This document shows positions 8,799 through 18,366 of a DNA stretch of 64,000 bases, one piece after another. Made by a program: the position numbers and the translations under genes. Position 1 is the stretch's first letter; every line of letters begins with the position of its first letter. Below the pieces are notes generated by a model. It was not told the DNA's origin and did not search any database. It saw nothing but the letters and a program-made list of their open reading frames with translations. Source of the stretch: Oceanobacillus zhaokaii (GTDB taxonomy: Bacteria; Bacillota; Bacilli; Bacillales; Amphibacillaceae); assembly GCF_003352005.1 (NCBI RefSeq), contig NZ_CP024848.1:3295001-3359000 (forward strand), in the 5' to 3' direction.

Positions 8799-9892
8799 TA
8801 CTTTGTCACCTCTTTATTCACTAGTTCTTCTACTGGAGTATAATCAACGTCGTAACCAAAATACTTTGGACCGACTGTTTCAATTCCCTTTTCTGTTCGC
8901 CACTTCGGATGACATGGGATGCCAATGACAACACATCTTGAACCATAGCGGATTCCTTCTGTTGTAATTGGAAGTCCTGTTTCTGAATCAAGAACAGCGA
9001 TTAGATCCGGTGTCACACAAAGCAATCGCTTGTCTGTTTGTGCAAGTAAATGTTCATTCTGAAAACGAAGCTGCAATGTTTCATCCTTATAATCATTAAG
9101 CCCTTCAAATGTTGCGATACCTTTTGCAAATCCTGATTCCGTTTTACGATTGATATCGGTCACTTTCCCTTGAAATAATTCAAATCCGCCAACGGTTTTC
9201 AGTACTTCCTGGATGGCATCCACATTGTTAGCTTTAGCAAGTCGGATTGTTTTTCCAATTTCCTCTTCAAGCTTCAAGATATTGCTGATGCCACTTTCCT
9301 TTAAATTTTTCCCGGTCATCGAATACATGGCATTCATGACGGAACCACCCATTTGAATCGTAGCTGCACGAGCAATCCGCTCCGTCCAAACATTATCAAT
9401 CGTCGATAACAATGCTGTATTTCCCTTTTCATCAGCAATCACTGCTGGTGTTGCAGAAATACCATCTAAATAAAAGGTCACCATTTGCAATTCAGGGAAT
9501 GCTCTTCCCATCCCATCTGCATCAATAACAGGTAATCCTAATCTTGCTGCAAGTGCAAATGGAAGCATGGAGTTTACCCCACCCGCTTCAATTGGGAATG
9601 TTGCATAGATTTTCTTCCCTAAGTATTCCTCCAGTTTTTGAAAAGCTTCAATCGCCTCTTCACCACTTGGAATCTTCTCCAGCATAACCGTTGGTGCTCC
9701 CATCATCGATGAAGGAACAATCAGAGCGTCATCGGGAACTTCATCCACATCTAACAATGTTACCGGTCCATATTCCTCGATTGCTTGCAGTGCCATCAGT
9801 TTCCCAATATATGGGTCCCCGCCCCCGCCAGTTCCAAGTAATGCTGCACCTACAGCAATATCTTCAATTTCCTGTTTCCCAATTTTTCTCAT
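8798..9892 (-). CDS. DUF917 family protein (S-methyl-thiohydantoin desulfurase-like)
   Basis: 364 residues. N-terminal glycine-rich motif LGTGGGGDPYIG (about 19-30), a central IDADGMGRAFPELQM segment (about 125-140), and the CVTPDLIAVLD / GIRYGSRCVVIG region near the C-terminus: all features of the DUF917 family. Some members are known to remove the sulfur group of thiohydantoins in thiol-imidazole breakdown; whether this one does is not shown. Start ATG with GTGGAGGT upstream. Lies between the permease and the hydantoinase gene, so the context suggests uptake and ring-opening of a cyclic amide or hydantoin-like N compound. Confidence 0.8.
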   Translation of the reverse strand: MRKIGKQEIEDIAVGAALLGTGGGGDPYIGKLMALQAIEEYGPVTLLDVDEVPDDALIVPSSMMGAPTVMLEKIPSGEEAIEAFQKLEEYLGKKIYATFPIEAGGVNSMLPFALAARLGLPVIDADGMGRAFPELQMVTFYLDGISATPAVIADEKGNTALLSTIDNVWTERIARAATIQMGGSVMNAMYSMTGKNLKESGISNILKLEEEIGKTIRLAKANNVDAIQEVLKTVGGFELFQGKVTDINRKTESGFAKGIATFEGLNDYKDETLQLRFQNEHLLAQTDKRLLCVTPDLIAVLDSETGLPITTEGIRYGSRCVVIGIPCHPKWRTEKGIETVGPKYFGYDVDYTPVEELVNKEVTK

Positions 9893-9917
9893 TTATTATT
9901 ACCTCCACTATTCTTTA

Positions 9918-9943
9918 GAAGACTTAGCATTTACTAAGTCTTC
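9918..9943 (-). promoter_or_regulatory. Intercistronic hairpin
   Basis: Perfect 10-base-pair stem GAAGACTTAG / CTAAGTCTTC between permease and DUF917 genes, with no T-run. It could reduce readthrough or protect RNA ends. Confidence 0.45.
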
Positions 9944-9965
9944 AGGTGAATTTACTTCGTTGTCA

Positions 9966-11282
9966 TTATGCAATTTTTCCATTTAACTCTTTTTTGTTTT
10001 TACCATTTTTTATACGCAATGCGCCCAAATAATAGACGATACCACTGACTAAAAGTGAATTGATTGAAGGAATTCCTACTGTTAGTAGATAACCAGCTGC
10101 AAATCCTGCTGCCCAGGCAATGAGCGTAATTGGATGCATTTTGTCAACAGTTGATGGTAACGTACCTTTTGCTCTCGATTCATCCAATACTTGCCGGTTT
10201 GTTTTTAAGATGAAATATTCAACGACGATAATCCCAGCAATTGGTGGTACAAGCACTCCTAAGAATACAAGGAAATCAACAAAGTAATCCAGAATACCAA
10301 TAACCGAAAGTACTGTTCCAATAATTCCAATAACAAGTGTTACCATTCCGCGATTCAATTTTATTTTAAAGATAGAATCAAAAATGTTCGTAAAGCCGAG
10401 TGAAGAAGAATATAGATTTAAATTATTAATTTTAACCGTCGATAATACAACTACAAGTGCTCCAAGCCAACCAGAAGTTGACACCATAATACTTACAATG
10501 TCATTGGTTCTAGCTGCAAGTGCCATTAGAACTGCGATCATATTGATTCCAAGTTCACCAATAAGCAAGCCAATCGTTGACATCCAAAATACATCTTTCC
10601 CGCTCTTAGCAAATCTGCTGAAGTCTGGTGTAATGACCGCACCAATAATGAACCCACCAGCAATCATTGTAGCAGCAGCACCCATCGATAATGCTTCACC
10701 AGCAGGAGAAGCTGACATTAAATCCGTAATCGAGTGGTCCTTTAATACCTGATATATTCCAACAGCGACCGCCAACAGAAAAGCAGGGACTGTTATCGCG
10801 GCAGTTATACTTAATAGTTTAAAACCAAACATTACAAGCACGGTAACACCTAATCCAGTAATCGCAGCAGCGACAGGAAGCGGTAATTTCCCTCCGGATG
10901 CCTGTACCAGCCCATCTGCAAAAACAGAGTTCTGTACGCCGAACCAGCCAACACAAGATATGGCAATTACGCCACCAATAATACTTGACCCATAGCGACC
11001 AAACCCTGTCCATCTTGACAATAGACTTGTAGATAAACCTTCACGTGCACCAGCATACCCTAGAAGGAAACTGATTACTTGTAAAATAACACTTCCAAGC
11101 ATCGTAGCCCAAAACGCTTGCCAAAATGTCATGCCATATCCTAATGCAGCACCTAATATAAATTGAGAGATTGTCGCTAAAGCACCTACCCGGATTATTG
11201 TGATGCTCCATAATGACTGTCTTGCTGACATCGGTACTCTTGATAGTGAATAGTCGTCTCCAATTGCTACTTTTTTCCCCAT
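9966..11282 (-). CDS. NCS1-family cytosine/purine-type permease
   Basis: 438 residues with about twelve hydrophobic segments. The N-terminus (VPMSARQSLWSITIIRVGALA) and the pattern GAALGYGMTFWQAF, then VISFLLGYAGAREGLSTSLLSRWTGFG over two adjacent stretches, fit the CodB/NCS1 family of sodium- or proton-driven importers of nucleobases, hydantoins and related compounds. It lies directly after the tetR gene and before DUF917/hydantoinase, so it is likely the importer for that pathway. ATG with AGGAGGTAAGG upstream. The exact substrate is not readable; hydantoin-like rings or purines are plausible. Confidence 0.85.
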   Translation of the reverse strand: MGKKVAIGDDYSLSRVPMSARQSLWSITIIRVGALATISQFILGAALGYGMTFWQAFWATMLGSVILQVISFLLGYAGAREGLSTSLLSRWTGFGRYGSSIIGGVIAISCVGWFGVQNSVFADGLVQASGGKLPLPVAAAITGLGVTVLVMFGFKLLSITAAITVPAFLLAVAVGIYQVLKDHSITDLMSASPAGEALSMGAAATMIAGGFIIGAVITPDFSRFAKSGKDVFWMSTIGLLIGELGINMIAVLMALAARTNDIVSIMVSTSGWLGALVVVLSTVKINNLNLYSSSLGFTNIFDSIFKIKLNRGMVTLVIGIIGTVLSVIGILDYFVDFLVFLGVLVPPIAGIIVVEYFILKTNRQVLDESRAKGTLPSTVDKMHPITLIAWAAGFAAGYLLTVGIPSINSLLVSGIVYYLGALRIKNGKNKKELNGKIA

Positions 11283-11411
11283 TTTCCTTACCTCCTATAT
11301 CCTTCGTGTAATTATTTTTCACATGGGGAATTTTCTTATTAAAAGGAAATGTCAACCCTTGTTAAAATATTCCGTTTTTTTAAGTTGTACTTTACTATTT
11401 GCTTATTTTCT

Positions 11412-11450
11412 AAAGGAAACCTTCGCATTAAATGCCATAAGGTTACCTTT
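11412..11450 (-). promoter_or_regulatory. Inverted repeat in the permease leader
   Basis: AAAGGTAACCTT and AAGGTTTCCTTT (minus strand) form a 12-base stem with one mismatch in the 242-base gap between tetR and permease. It may be an operator or attenuator. A TTGACA at about 11356 (minus strand) lies just downstream, but without a convincing -10 box. Confidence 0.35.
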
Positions 11451-11524
11451 CTATTAGAAAAACTATGGTTTAGCAAGAGCCTTTCTGTGACAGCTTTAGT
11501 AGCTCCACTTTTCGTTTCTTCAAA

Positions 11525-12127
11525 TCAATATTCTCTTTCGTGAATAAGACCTTTGTTTATTTCATCAAATAATGCATGAATTATTTCACTTGCAAGTACT
11601 ACCTGTTCTTCAAAATCTTCATCATTATATAACTTAATTCCCCAAAAAATACCGTTACCAATAAGTACAAATTGCTTAATTACGCGATCAATCTCACGTG
11701 GTAACATTGTTGGATAACTGTTTTTTAAGATAGACTCCAGTGAATCAGCGAGCCACTCGTTATATCGCAGCATATGGCTGTAAAGATACTTCGTAATTTC
11801 TGGTATAGGTGATGTAACGAGCGAAATGTACGCATTTGTACCTTCTATATCTCCTTTATGATGCGATGCAATCCCCTGAAACATCGCGGTGAAGATTTGT
11901 TCAACAGGTTTGTCCCTGTTTTCTAGTAAAATGCTTTCCATTTTCCTGAAGTGATTGTTCAATAGCTGTTTAAATGCAGCGATAAACAACTCTTCTTTAT
12001 TTTTATAAAAAAAGTAAATGGATGCTGGCTTTATCCCAACTTCTGTCGCAATCTTTCTCATCGTTGCCCCATGATACCCATGCAAAGCATATTGATGTAA
12101 TGCTGCATCGATTAATTCTTTCTGCAA
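11525..12127 (-). CDS. TetR-family transcriptional regulator
   Basis: 200 residues. N-terminal helix-turn-helix of the TetR type (ALHQYALHGYHGATMRKIA, then GIKPASIYFFYKNKEELF, residues 7-50) and an all-helical C-terminal ligand domain. The start is TTG at 12127, supported by GGTGGTGAT four bases upstream; no better start lies downstream without cutting the first helix. A palindrome sits just upstream of the gene, downstream of the promoter -10, so the protein probably represses itself and the permease-DUF917-hydantoinase genes that follow on the same strand. The inducer is likely the imported substrate. Confidence 0.85.
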   Translation of the reverse strand: MQKELIDAALHQYALHGYHGATMRKIATEVGIKPASIYFFYKNKEELFIAAFKQLLNNHFRKMESILLENRDKPVEQIFTAMFQGIASHHKGDIEGTNAYISLVTSPIPEITKYLYSHMLRYNEWLADSLESILKNSYPTMLPREIDRVIKQFVLIGNGIFWGIKLYNDEDFEEQVVLASEIIHALFDEINKGLIHEREY

Positions 12128-12136
12128 TATATCACC

Positions 12137-12186
12137 ACCTAACGTTTGTTAGGTTACATTATATGCGCTCTTTAGTACTTGGTCAA
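12137..12186 (-). promoter_or_regulatory. tetR promoter and operator
   Basis: Minus strand: TTGACC (12181-12186), 17-base spacer, TATAAT (12158-12163). Immediately downstream is the perfect palindrome ACCTAAC-AAAC-GTTAGGT (12137-12154), placed to block the start of transcription and adjoining the ribosome site. Confidence 0.8.
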
Positions 12187-12411
12187 CAAGTTATTTGATA
12201 ATTTACTTAAAACCAAATCTTTTACTTATTGTGAGAAAGCGGAACCATTGTTGATTAATCGCTATTAGATGTATTCTGAATTTTATTCAATATATTTTAT
12301 TTTTTGATTTGATTTGAGATGGATAAGCTAATGCCAAATGAGGAAGATGCCGTAGAAATAAAGTGAAGTGCAAGTTGAGCATTAAATCAGTCTTTCTGTT
12401 TCTGAAAAGTA

Positions 12412-12452
12412 AAAAGCCTAATCCCCCGAATTTTAGGCAAGGAATTAGACTT
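12412..12452 (-). terminator. Terminator of the MFS sugar porter gene
   Basis: Minus strand: AAGTCTAAT ... ATTAGGCTT followed by TTTACTTTTC, about 115 bases after the porter stop codon; the loop is long and one base pair is mismatched. Confidence 0.5.
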
Positions 12453-12568
12453 ATAATTTTCACAATCGCGCCGGATTGCGGAAGAACTTATACCTTAAAG
12501 CAAATATTCGAAAATGCATTTGTCCAGCTAATGCATACAAAAGATATTTCCAAACCTCAAACCTCTCT

Positions 12569-13960
12569 TTACGCACTTTTCCCCTTAGCTTGTCTGCTTT
12601 CTCCGATTCTTTCGATTTCCTCCAAGGTAAATCCGCGTGTTTCAGGGACTCTAATTCGGATAAATAATACCCCAAGCAAACAAATCACACCGAAGATTGC
12701 AAAAACAGCTTCTTGAGATATGGAAGCAATCATAATTGGGAACAGCAATCCAACTAAGAAAGAACCTATCCAGTTAAATGATGATGCCAATCCTGATGCA
12801 CGTCCCCGAATCATCAATGGGAATATTTCTCCTACAATAACCCACGTTAATGGAGCCCATGTGAATGAATAAAATGCTACATATATACTTAGAAATGCAA
12901 CAATCAGCATTGGATTTGCATTTGGAATTACTAGATTCAAGATTGCAGGGAAAATGAAGGACAGCCCCATAACCATTCCACCCAATGTTAATAAAGTACG
13001 GCGATTAAATTTATCAGCAATCAGCAGGAATAGTAATGAACCTAGTACGAGAATAACCCCTTGAATAATTGGCCACATCAATGCTGAGCCAGCTGCATGC
13101 CCTGTTGCGTTTTCTACGATCATAGGAATGTAATAAAATATTGCATTAGCACCTTGGAATTGTTGAAAAGCAGCAACACCAACACCGGCAATGACTAAGT
13201 AACGGTATTTATTACTAAGCAGTGAACCCCATGATACATTTTTACTTGCCAGTTTTTCCTCTTTAACAGTATCTTGAATTTGTTTTATTTCAGAATCAAG
13301 TTCTGCTTTTGGACGAATATAGCTCAAAACTTTACGTGCTTCATCAAGTCTATTATTCTTTACTAAAAAGCGTGGAGATTCAGGTAACCTTAACACTCCA
13401 ATAAATAAAATCAATGCAGGCACGGCAGCCAAACTAAGCATCAACCGCCAAGCCATTGTTCCTGGCAAGTCTTTCAAAAAATAAGCGACAATGTACGAAA
13501 GCAACATCCCAGAAACAATCATTGTTTGATTAATTCCTGAAAGACGTCCACGTAAACGTGCAGGCGCCATTTCTGACATATAGGCTGGGACCAACGCTGA
13601 AGCAGCACCAACAGCCAGTCCTAATAAAACCCGAGAAAATATCATAAAGAGAATCCCATTATGAGGGGCTATTCCTGCCAAAATAGATCCAACAGCAAAA
13701 ATGATAGAAGATATTAATATCATTTTGCGTCGCCCTAAACGATCAGACAGTTGTCCAGCCAACGCTCCTCCAAAAATAGCTCCCAGCATTAACGAAGAGG
13801 TAATCCAGCCAATAGCGCTAGGATTGTTTTGAAGGTTCCAATCTTGCTGCAGAAACGGCAAAGCACCTGTCATAACGCCAATATCATAACCGAATAGAAT
13901 GCCTCCAAAAGCCCCAAAGAAATAAATGAAGCCACTCGTTATTTTTTTTTCATTAACCAT
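12569..13960 (-). CDS. araE: MFS sugar:H+ symporter, probably arabinose
   Basis: 463 residues with twelve predicted membrane helices. The sugar-porter signatures are present: GQLSDRLGRRKMI after helix 2, PESPRFLV before the central loop, and PETRGFTLEEIE at the C-terminus. This is the AraE/XylE/IolT group. It is the fourth gene after araB-araD-araA on the same strand, separated from araA by 254 bases with a cre-like site, so arabinose uptake is the natural role; related porters carry myo-inositol or xylose. ATG with AAGGAGGGAACTTT upstream. The symbol follows from context more than sequence. Confidence 0.8.
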   Translation of the reverse strand: MVNEKKITSGFIYFFGAFGGILFGYDIGVMTGALPFLQQDWNLQNNPSAIGWITSSLMLGAIFGGALAGQLSDRLGRRKMILISSIIFAVGSILAGIAPHNGILFMIFSRVLLGLAVGAASALVPAYMSEMAPARLRGRLSGINQTMIVSGMLLSYIVAYFLKDLPGTMAWRLMLSLAAVPALILFIGVLRLPESPRFLVKNNRLDEARKVLSYIRPKAELDSEIKQIQDTVKEEKLASKNVSWGSLLSNKYRYLVIAGVGVAAFQQFQGANAIFYYIPMIVENATGHAAGSALMWPIIQGVILVLGSLLFLLIADKFNRRTLLTLGGMVMGLSFIFPAILNLVIPNANPMLIVAFLSIYVAFYSFTWAPLTWVIVGEIFPLMIRGRASGLASSFNWIGSFLVGLLFPIMIASISQEAVFAIFGVICLLGVLFIRIRVPETRGFTLEEIERIGESRQAKGKSA

Positions 13961-14120
13961 TAAAGTTCCCTCCTTAAGGTTTTAAACTTATATTTTTTAA
14001 GAATCTCTGTTTTCTAGCTGCAAATAGATGCTAGGTTATTAAACTACTAGATAATCTATCTGGATAAATTCTGTGTTATTATCGCTCTTGTTAAACGCCT
14101 TCAATTCTTCTCAAAAGCTA

Positions 14121-14134
14121 CAACAACGCTTACA
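14121..14134 (-). promoter_or_regulatory. Weak cre-like site upstream of the sugar porter
   Basis: TGTAAGCGTTGTTG (minus strand) fits the first ten positions of the CcpA cre consensus but not the last two; it also includes an AraR half-site (ATTTGTA). Confidence 0.35.
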
Positions 14135-14214
14135 AATAAAGGGATTATCATTTTTAACTTCTGGAATACCTTTTTACCTCCAAGGAAACAGAACTTCCTC
14201 GGAGGACAAGGATA

Positions 14215-15639
14215 TTACTTAATCACTACATATTCCAAGTCAACGAGTTTTGCATAGCTTATAATTTGGTCTGTCGTTAAATTCAATGAAACAACTGTAT
14301 GATGACCACCGCCATTTTCAATCCAAGCTTTAACCCCATCCTGGAAGTTTGGCAACACTCTCCAAAGTACACGAGCCACCGGAAGATTCGGAGCTGGAGC
14401 AGTTGGCTCAAATGCAGTAACTTCATTGATCAAAAGCTTGTAATGCGTACCAAAGTCTGCCATCGAGACAACCACACCGTCTCCTGCTTTTCCGTCAAAT
14501 ACTAAACGTGCCGGATCCTCACGATCACCAATCCCTAATGGTGATACGATAATTTTTGGTTTGTTGCTTGCTAACGTTGGGTCTACTTCGAGCATATGTG
14601 ATTGAAGAATTGATTCTTGGCCTTCAGCTAATTCATATGTGTAATCTTCCATAAATCCTGTTGATTGGTTATGGCTCATCACCTTGAGTAAACGATCAAG
14701 TGCTGCAGTTTTCCAGTCTCCTTCACCAGCAAATCCATACCCCTGTGCCATTAGACGCTGAACCGCAAGACCAGGGAGCTGTTTCATGCCATATAAATCT
14801 TCAAAGTTAGAAGTAAAGGCATTGTATCCACCATCGTCAAGGAAACGTTTAATCGCAATTTCATAGCTTGCTTGAACTTTTACGCTAGCCTCCCACTCTT
14901 CCTTACTGTATGTACCATAATCAAATTCATAAAGATTTGCATACTCCTCAAATAATGCATCAATCTCTTCTTCCTTTACAGCATTTACGTATTGTACTAA
15001 GTCTCCAATACCAAAGTAGTCCACTGTCCAGCCTAATTGGATTTGTGCTTCTATCTTATCACCATCGGTAACTGCAACATTCCGCATGTTGTCACCGAAA
15101 CGAGCAACCTTGATATGGAAGCTTTCATTATAAGCAACGGCTACATCCATCCAATCTGCAATTTGCTGTTGTACTTCAGAGCGTTCCCAGTATCCGACTA
15201 CAACTTTATTTTGTTTATTTAAACGTGCATTGATAAACCCATATTCACGGTCACCGTGTGCTGCTTGGTTTAGATTCATAAAGTCCATATCAATCGTTTG
15301 CCATGGAATACTTTCATTAAATTGTGTTGCTAAATGAAGCAGCGGTTTTTGCAGTAACTTTGTTCCGCGAATCCACATTTTTGCAGGTGAGAAAGTATGC
15401 ATCCAAGTGATAACTCCCGCAACCTCATCACGATAGTTAACCTCTTTCATCGTGCTTGTGATTTTATCCGCATTAACAGCTAAATCCTGCAATACTAACG
15501 GATAAGGCAAAACACCGCTTTCATTTAAAGCATCTGTTATCTTTTGTGCGTTCGCTTTAACCTCTGCTAACGCTTCTTCTCCATATAGATGCTGTGATCC
15601 TACTACAAACCAAAATTCTTTTTTCCCCATTGTTGACAT
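14215..15639 (-). CDS. araA: L-arabinose isomerase
   Basis: 474 residues, a normal length for AraA. Converts L-arabinose to L-ribulose in the cytoplasm with Mn2+. The N-terminus [19 protein letters not shown] and the motifs [23 protein letters not shown] and [17 protein letters not shown] are those of the family; the C-terminal metal-site region ENGGGHHTV is present. It is the third gene of the arabinose operon, 37 bases after araD. ATG with AAGAGGATCATT upstream. The reading frame is complete and shows no odd features. Confidence 0.97.
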   Translation of the reverse strand: MSTMGKKEFWFVVGSQHLYGEEALAEVKANAQKITDALNESGVLPYPLVLQDLAVNADKITSTMKEVNYRDEVAGVITWMHTFSPAKMWIRGTKLLQKPLLHLATQFNESIPWQTIDMDFMNLNQAAHGDREYGFINARLNKQNKVVVGYWERSEVQQQIADWMDVAVAYNESFHIKVARFGDNMRNVAVTDGDKIEAQIQLGWTVDYFGIGDLVQYVNAVKEEEIDALFEEYANLYEFDYGTYSKEEWEASVKVQASYEIAIKRFLDDGGYNAFTSNFEDLYGMKQLPGLAVQRLMAQGYGFAGEGDWKTAALDRLLKVMSHNQSTGFMEDYTYELAEGQESILQSHMLEVDPTLASNKPKIIVSPLGIGDREDPARLVFDGKAGDGVVVSMADFGTHYKLLINEVTAFEPTAPAPNLPVARVLWRVLPNFQDGVKAWIENGGGHHTVVSLNLTTDQIISYAKLVDLEYVVIK

Positions 15640-15676
15640 AATGATCCTCTTTTCGTAGTTTTATCGTTTAGTTGGA

Positions 15677-16372
15677 TTATTTTTGCCCATAATAGGCATT
15701 TTCTCCATGTTTTCGCAGATAGTGTTTATCTAAAATTCGTTGTGGCAATACTTCAGCAAAACGATTTAATTCACGTGCAAATAAATTCATTTTTGCTACT
15801 TCCTCTAGTACAACGCTATTCATCACCGCTGATTGAACATCTTTTCCCCAAGTAAATGGAGCATGACCATGAAGCAAGACACCTGGAACTGCTAAAATAT
15901 CCAATCCACGTTCCTGAAAGGTTTCGATAATTACATTGCCAGTTTCGACTTCATAGCCACGATCAATCTCCTCTTGTGTCAAGAAGCGGGCACAAGGTAC
16001 CGAACCATAAAATGTGTCTGCATGCGTCGTTCCCATCGCTGGTACATCAAGGCCTGCTTGAGCCCAAATGGTCGCCCATGTTGAATGCGTGTGGACGATG
16101 CCACCAATCTCAGGGTAATGTTTATAGAGTACTGCGTGAGTCAGCGTATCCGACGATGGATTCAATTTTCCTTCCACAACATTTCCATCTAAATCAACGA
16201 CTACCATATCACTAGCTTTCATAGTTTCATAATCGACACCACTGGGTTTGATAACGAATAAACCGCTATCATAATCAAATGCACTTGCATTTCCCCATGT
16301 ATATTTCACGAGTCCGTATTTAGGTAAGTCTAGATTAGCTTGAAATACTTCTTCCTTCAAATGTTCCAGCAC
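15677..16372 (-). CDS. araD: L-ribulose-5-phosphate 4-epimerase
   Basis: 231 residues, class II aldolase/adducin fold. Epimerises L-ribulose 5-phosphate to D-xylulose 5-phosphate, the last step of arabinose entry into the pentose phosphate pathway. Family motifs seen: TWGNASAFD, FVIKPSGVDY, the Zn ligands in HTHSTWAT (about 95-102), and LLHGHAPFTWG with the third His. The ATG lies one base after the araB stop region (gene ends at 16374), so the genes are tightly coupled. Confidence 0.96.
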   Translation of the reverse strand: MLEHLKEEVFQANLDLPKYGLVKYTWGNASAFDYDSGLFVIKPSGVDYETMKASDMVVVDLDGNVVEGKLNPSSDTLTHAVLYKHYPEIGGIVHTHSTWATIWAQAGLDVPAMGTTHADTFYGSVPCARFLTQEEIDRGYEVETGNVIIETFQERGLDILAVPGVLLHGHAPFTWGKDVQSAVMNSVVLEEVAKMNLFARELNRFAEVLPQRILDKHYLRKHGENAYYGQK

Positions 16373-16373
16373 A

Positions 16374-18005
16374 TCAATTCCTCCTGTTCTCTACTGGTAA
16401 AACCAAGTGTTCTACAGCAGTCTTCTCGATCGCTAAACCTTTCTTATATCGCTCTATAAATTCTTCAAATCCCTGAATGTCGAGTTCATCTGGATAAATT
16501 TCTTTCCCGTCAACATTTTCAAAGACTTTATTGTCAAGGAAGTCTTCTAAACTTTCATTTTGATCTTGATTTATCATATAAGAAGCTAGAATCGCAATTC
16601 CCCAGGCACCACCTTCTCCAGCTGTATCCATCACAGAAATCGGAACATTCATCGCCGCTGCAACAATTTTTTGCCCGACTACAGGAGTTTTAAATAAACC
16701 ACCATGTGCTAAAATGCCATCAATGGCGACATTTTCTCCCTTTGTCAAAATATCCATGCCGATTTTCAAGGCACCAAATGCAGTAAAAAGATGCGTCCGC
16801 ATAAAGTTTGCTAAATTGAAATTACTCTCTGGTGAACGAACAAATAATGGTCGGCCTTCTTCTAATCCTGTTATATTTTCACCAGAGAAATAACCATAAC
16901 TGAGCAAGCCGCCACCATCTGGATCCGCTTCCAAAGCTTTATTCAGCATCACACCGAATAATTGATCTGTTTCAACCTTTTGCCCCATCGCCTCATAGAA
17001 CTCACGGAACAAGCCTAGCCATGCATTGATATCACTTGAACAGTTATTTGCATGAACCATCGCGACTGGACTGCCGTTTGGTGTAGTAACCAAATCAATT
17101 TCTGGATAGACTTTCGAAAGTTCTTTCTCTAATACAATCATGGCAAAAACGGAGGTTCCTACAGAAATATTCCCTGTACGCTTCCTCACACTATTTGTAG
17201 CAACCATCCCTGTTCCCGCATCACCCTCTGGTGGACAAAACGGGATGCCTGGTTGCAGATTTCGGGATCTATCCAGAATTCTTGCTCCAACCTCTGTTAA
17301 TCCCCCTGCCTGTTCTCCCGCTGTATATACCTTTGGAAGAATATCTTTAAGCTCCCAAGGATAATCCCTGTCACCAATTCGTTCATCAAACTGCTTGACC
17401 ATTGATGCATTGTAGTCACCAGTTGTCTCATCAATCGGGAACATTCCCGAAGCATCTCCAATACCGATGGACTTATTTCCAGTCAGTAACCAGTGAATAT
17501 ATCCAGCTAAAGTGGTAATAAAGTCAATACGAGGCAAATGCTTTTCTTCATTTAATATCGCTTGATAGAGGTGAGCAATACTCCACCTTTCAGGGACATT
17601 AAATTGAAACAAATCCGTTAATTCTCTTGCTGCAACGGTGGTGGTTGTATTACGCCAAGTACGAAACGGCACAAGCAGTTCTCCAGTTTTGTCAAAGGCC
17701 ATATATCCGTGCATCATGGCAGAAAATCCAATGGAACCTATTGTTCGAATAGTAATTCCATAATTACGTTCAACTTCTTGCTTCATATCGCTATAAGCTG
17801 TTTGCAGCCCAGTAATAATATCCACTAAGTTGTATGTCCAAAATCCGTTTTCCAAGCGGTTTTCCCATTCATAACTTCCAGATGCGATTGTTTCAAAACG
17901 ATTATCTATCAGCACTGCTTTTATGCGTGTCGATCCGAATTCGATTCCAAGTGAGGTTTCTCCCTTAGCGATTGCTTCCTTAGTGTTTACTTGATTTGTA
18001 TTCAC
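16374..18005 (-). CDS. araB: FGGY-family kinase, ribulokinase role
   Basis: Phosphorylates L-ribulose with ATP, judging by its place directly before araD-araA. FGGY/ASKHA motifs: the phosphate loop [24 protein letters not shown] (substrate side), RTWRNTTTT, and GTSVFAMIV in the second domain. The sequence is not like classical AraB of E. coli or B. subtilis but resembles the alternative kinases found with araDA in other Firmicutes. I place the start at GTG 18005 (544 residues) because GAGAGGGG lies seven bases upstream. An upstream TTG at 18047 would add 14 residues, but it has no ribosome site and would put the cre-like site inside the gene. Confidence 0.85.
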   Translation of the reverse strand: MNTNQVNTKEAIAKGETSLGIEFGSTRIKAVLIDNRFETIASGSYEWENRLENGFWTYNLVDIITGLQTAYSDMKQEVERNYGITIRTIGSIGFSAMMHGYMAFDKTGELLVPFRTWRNTTTTVAARELTDLFQFNVPERWSIAHLYQAILNEEKHLPRIDFITTLAGYIHWLLTGNKSIGIGDASGMFPIDETTGDYNASMVKQFDERIGDRDYPWELKDILPKVYTAGEQAGGLTEVGARILDRSRNLQPGIPFCPPEGDAGTGMVATNSVRKRTGNISVGTSVFAMIVLEKELSKVYPEIDLVTTPNGSPVAMVHANNCSSDINAWLGLFREFYEAMGQKVETDQLFGVMLNKALEADPDGGGLLSYGYFSGENITGLEEGRPLFVRSPESNFNLANFMRTHLFTAFGALKIGMDILTKGENVAIDGILAHGGLFKTPVVGQKIVAAAMNVPISVMDTAGEGGAWGIAILASYMINQDQNESLEDFLDNKVFENVDGKEIYPDELDIQGFEEFIERYKKGLAIEKTAVEHLVLPVENRRN

Positions 18006-18019
18006 TTTAATCCCCTCTC

Positions 18020-18034
18020 TGATAGCACTTTCAA
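18020..18034 (-). promoter_or_regulatory. cre (CcpA) site in the ara leader
   Basis: TTGAAAGTGCTATCA on the minus strand differs from the cre consensus WTGNAANCGNWNNCW at one position (T for C). It lies between the ara promoter and araB, as expected for a catabolite roadblock site. Confidence 0.6.
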
Positions 18035-18118
18035 AACTATTAATCAAAAGGAGGCGCTTTCCTTTTTGCTTATCTTATAAATTTGAAGTTTCTATTCTCT
18101 TAATCTATTTACAAATTT

Positions 18119-18147
18119 ATTGTAATAGTTGTACGTACATTTGTCAA
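18119..18147 (-). promoter_or_regulatory. araB promoter with AraR box in the spacer
   Basis: Minus strand: TTGACA (18142-18147), 17-base spacer, TACAAT (18119-18124). The spacer is an AraR box around TGTACGTACA, so AraR binding would exclude RNA polymerase. Confidence 0.88.
18127..18142. promoter_or_regulatory. AraR box 1
   Basis: AGTTGTACGTACATTT, close to the B. subtilis AraR consensus ATTTGTACGTACAAAT, inside the araB promoter. Confidence 0.85.
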
Positions 18148-18158
18148 TAATTAATATT

Positions 18159-18174
18159 TATTGTGCATACAAAT
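18159..18174. promoter_or_regulatory. AraR box 2
   Basis: TATTGTGCATACAAAT, 32 bases (about three helical turns) from box 1, fitting cooperative binding upstream of the -35 box. Confidence 0.8.
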
Positions 18175-18260
18175 TTATGTCGGTAATAAATTAACCTTTT
18201 TTTAAAATAGCAGGTGATATACTGGGGACACACGAGAACCAATCATCAACCATGAGACAC

Positions 18261-18276
18261 AAATGTACTTATATCT
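18261..18276. promoter_or_regulatory. AraR box 4 (weaker)
   Basis: AAATGTACTTATATCT keeps only one good half-site; it lies on the araR side of the divergent region. Confidence 0.45.
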
Positions 18277-18302
18277 TTTATTTGCTTCGAAACTATGGGA
18301 AA

Positions 18303-18318
18303 ATATGTACATACTACT
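18303..18318. promoter_or_regulatory. AraR box 3, araR autoregulation
   Basis: ATATGTACATACTACT, centred about 57 bases before the araR start codon; a likely operator for araR itself. Confidence 0.6.
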
Positions 18319-18366
18319 ATTTAGAGATAATGAATTGGAATGTGAACAATGAAGGAAGTGAGTGAC

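Noticed and set aside
12363..12716. Plus-strand frame of 117 codons
   Set aside because: Runs over the terminator and the 3' end of the sugar porter gene on the other strand; no ribosome site.
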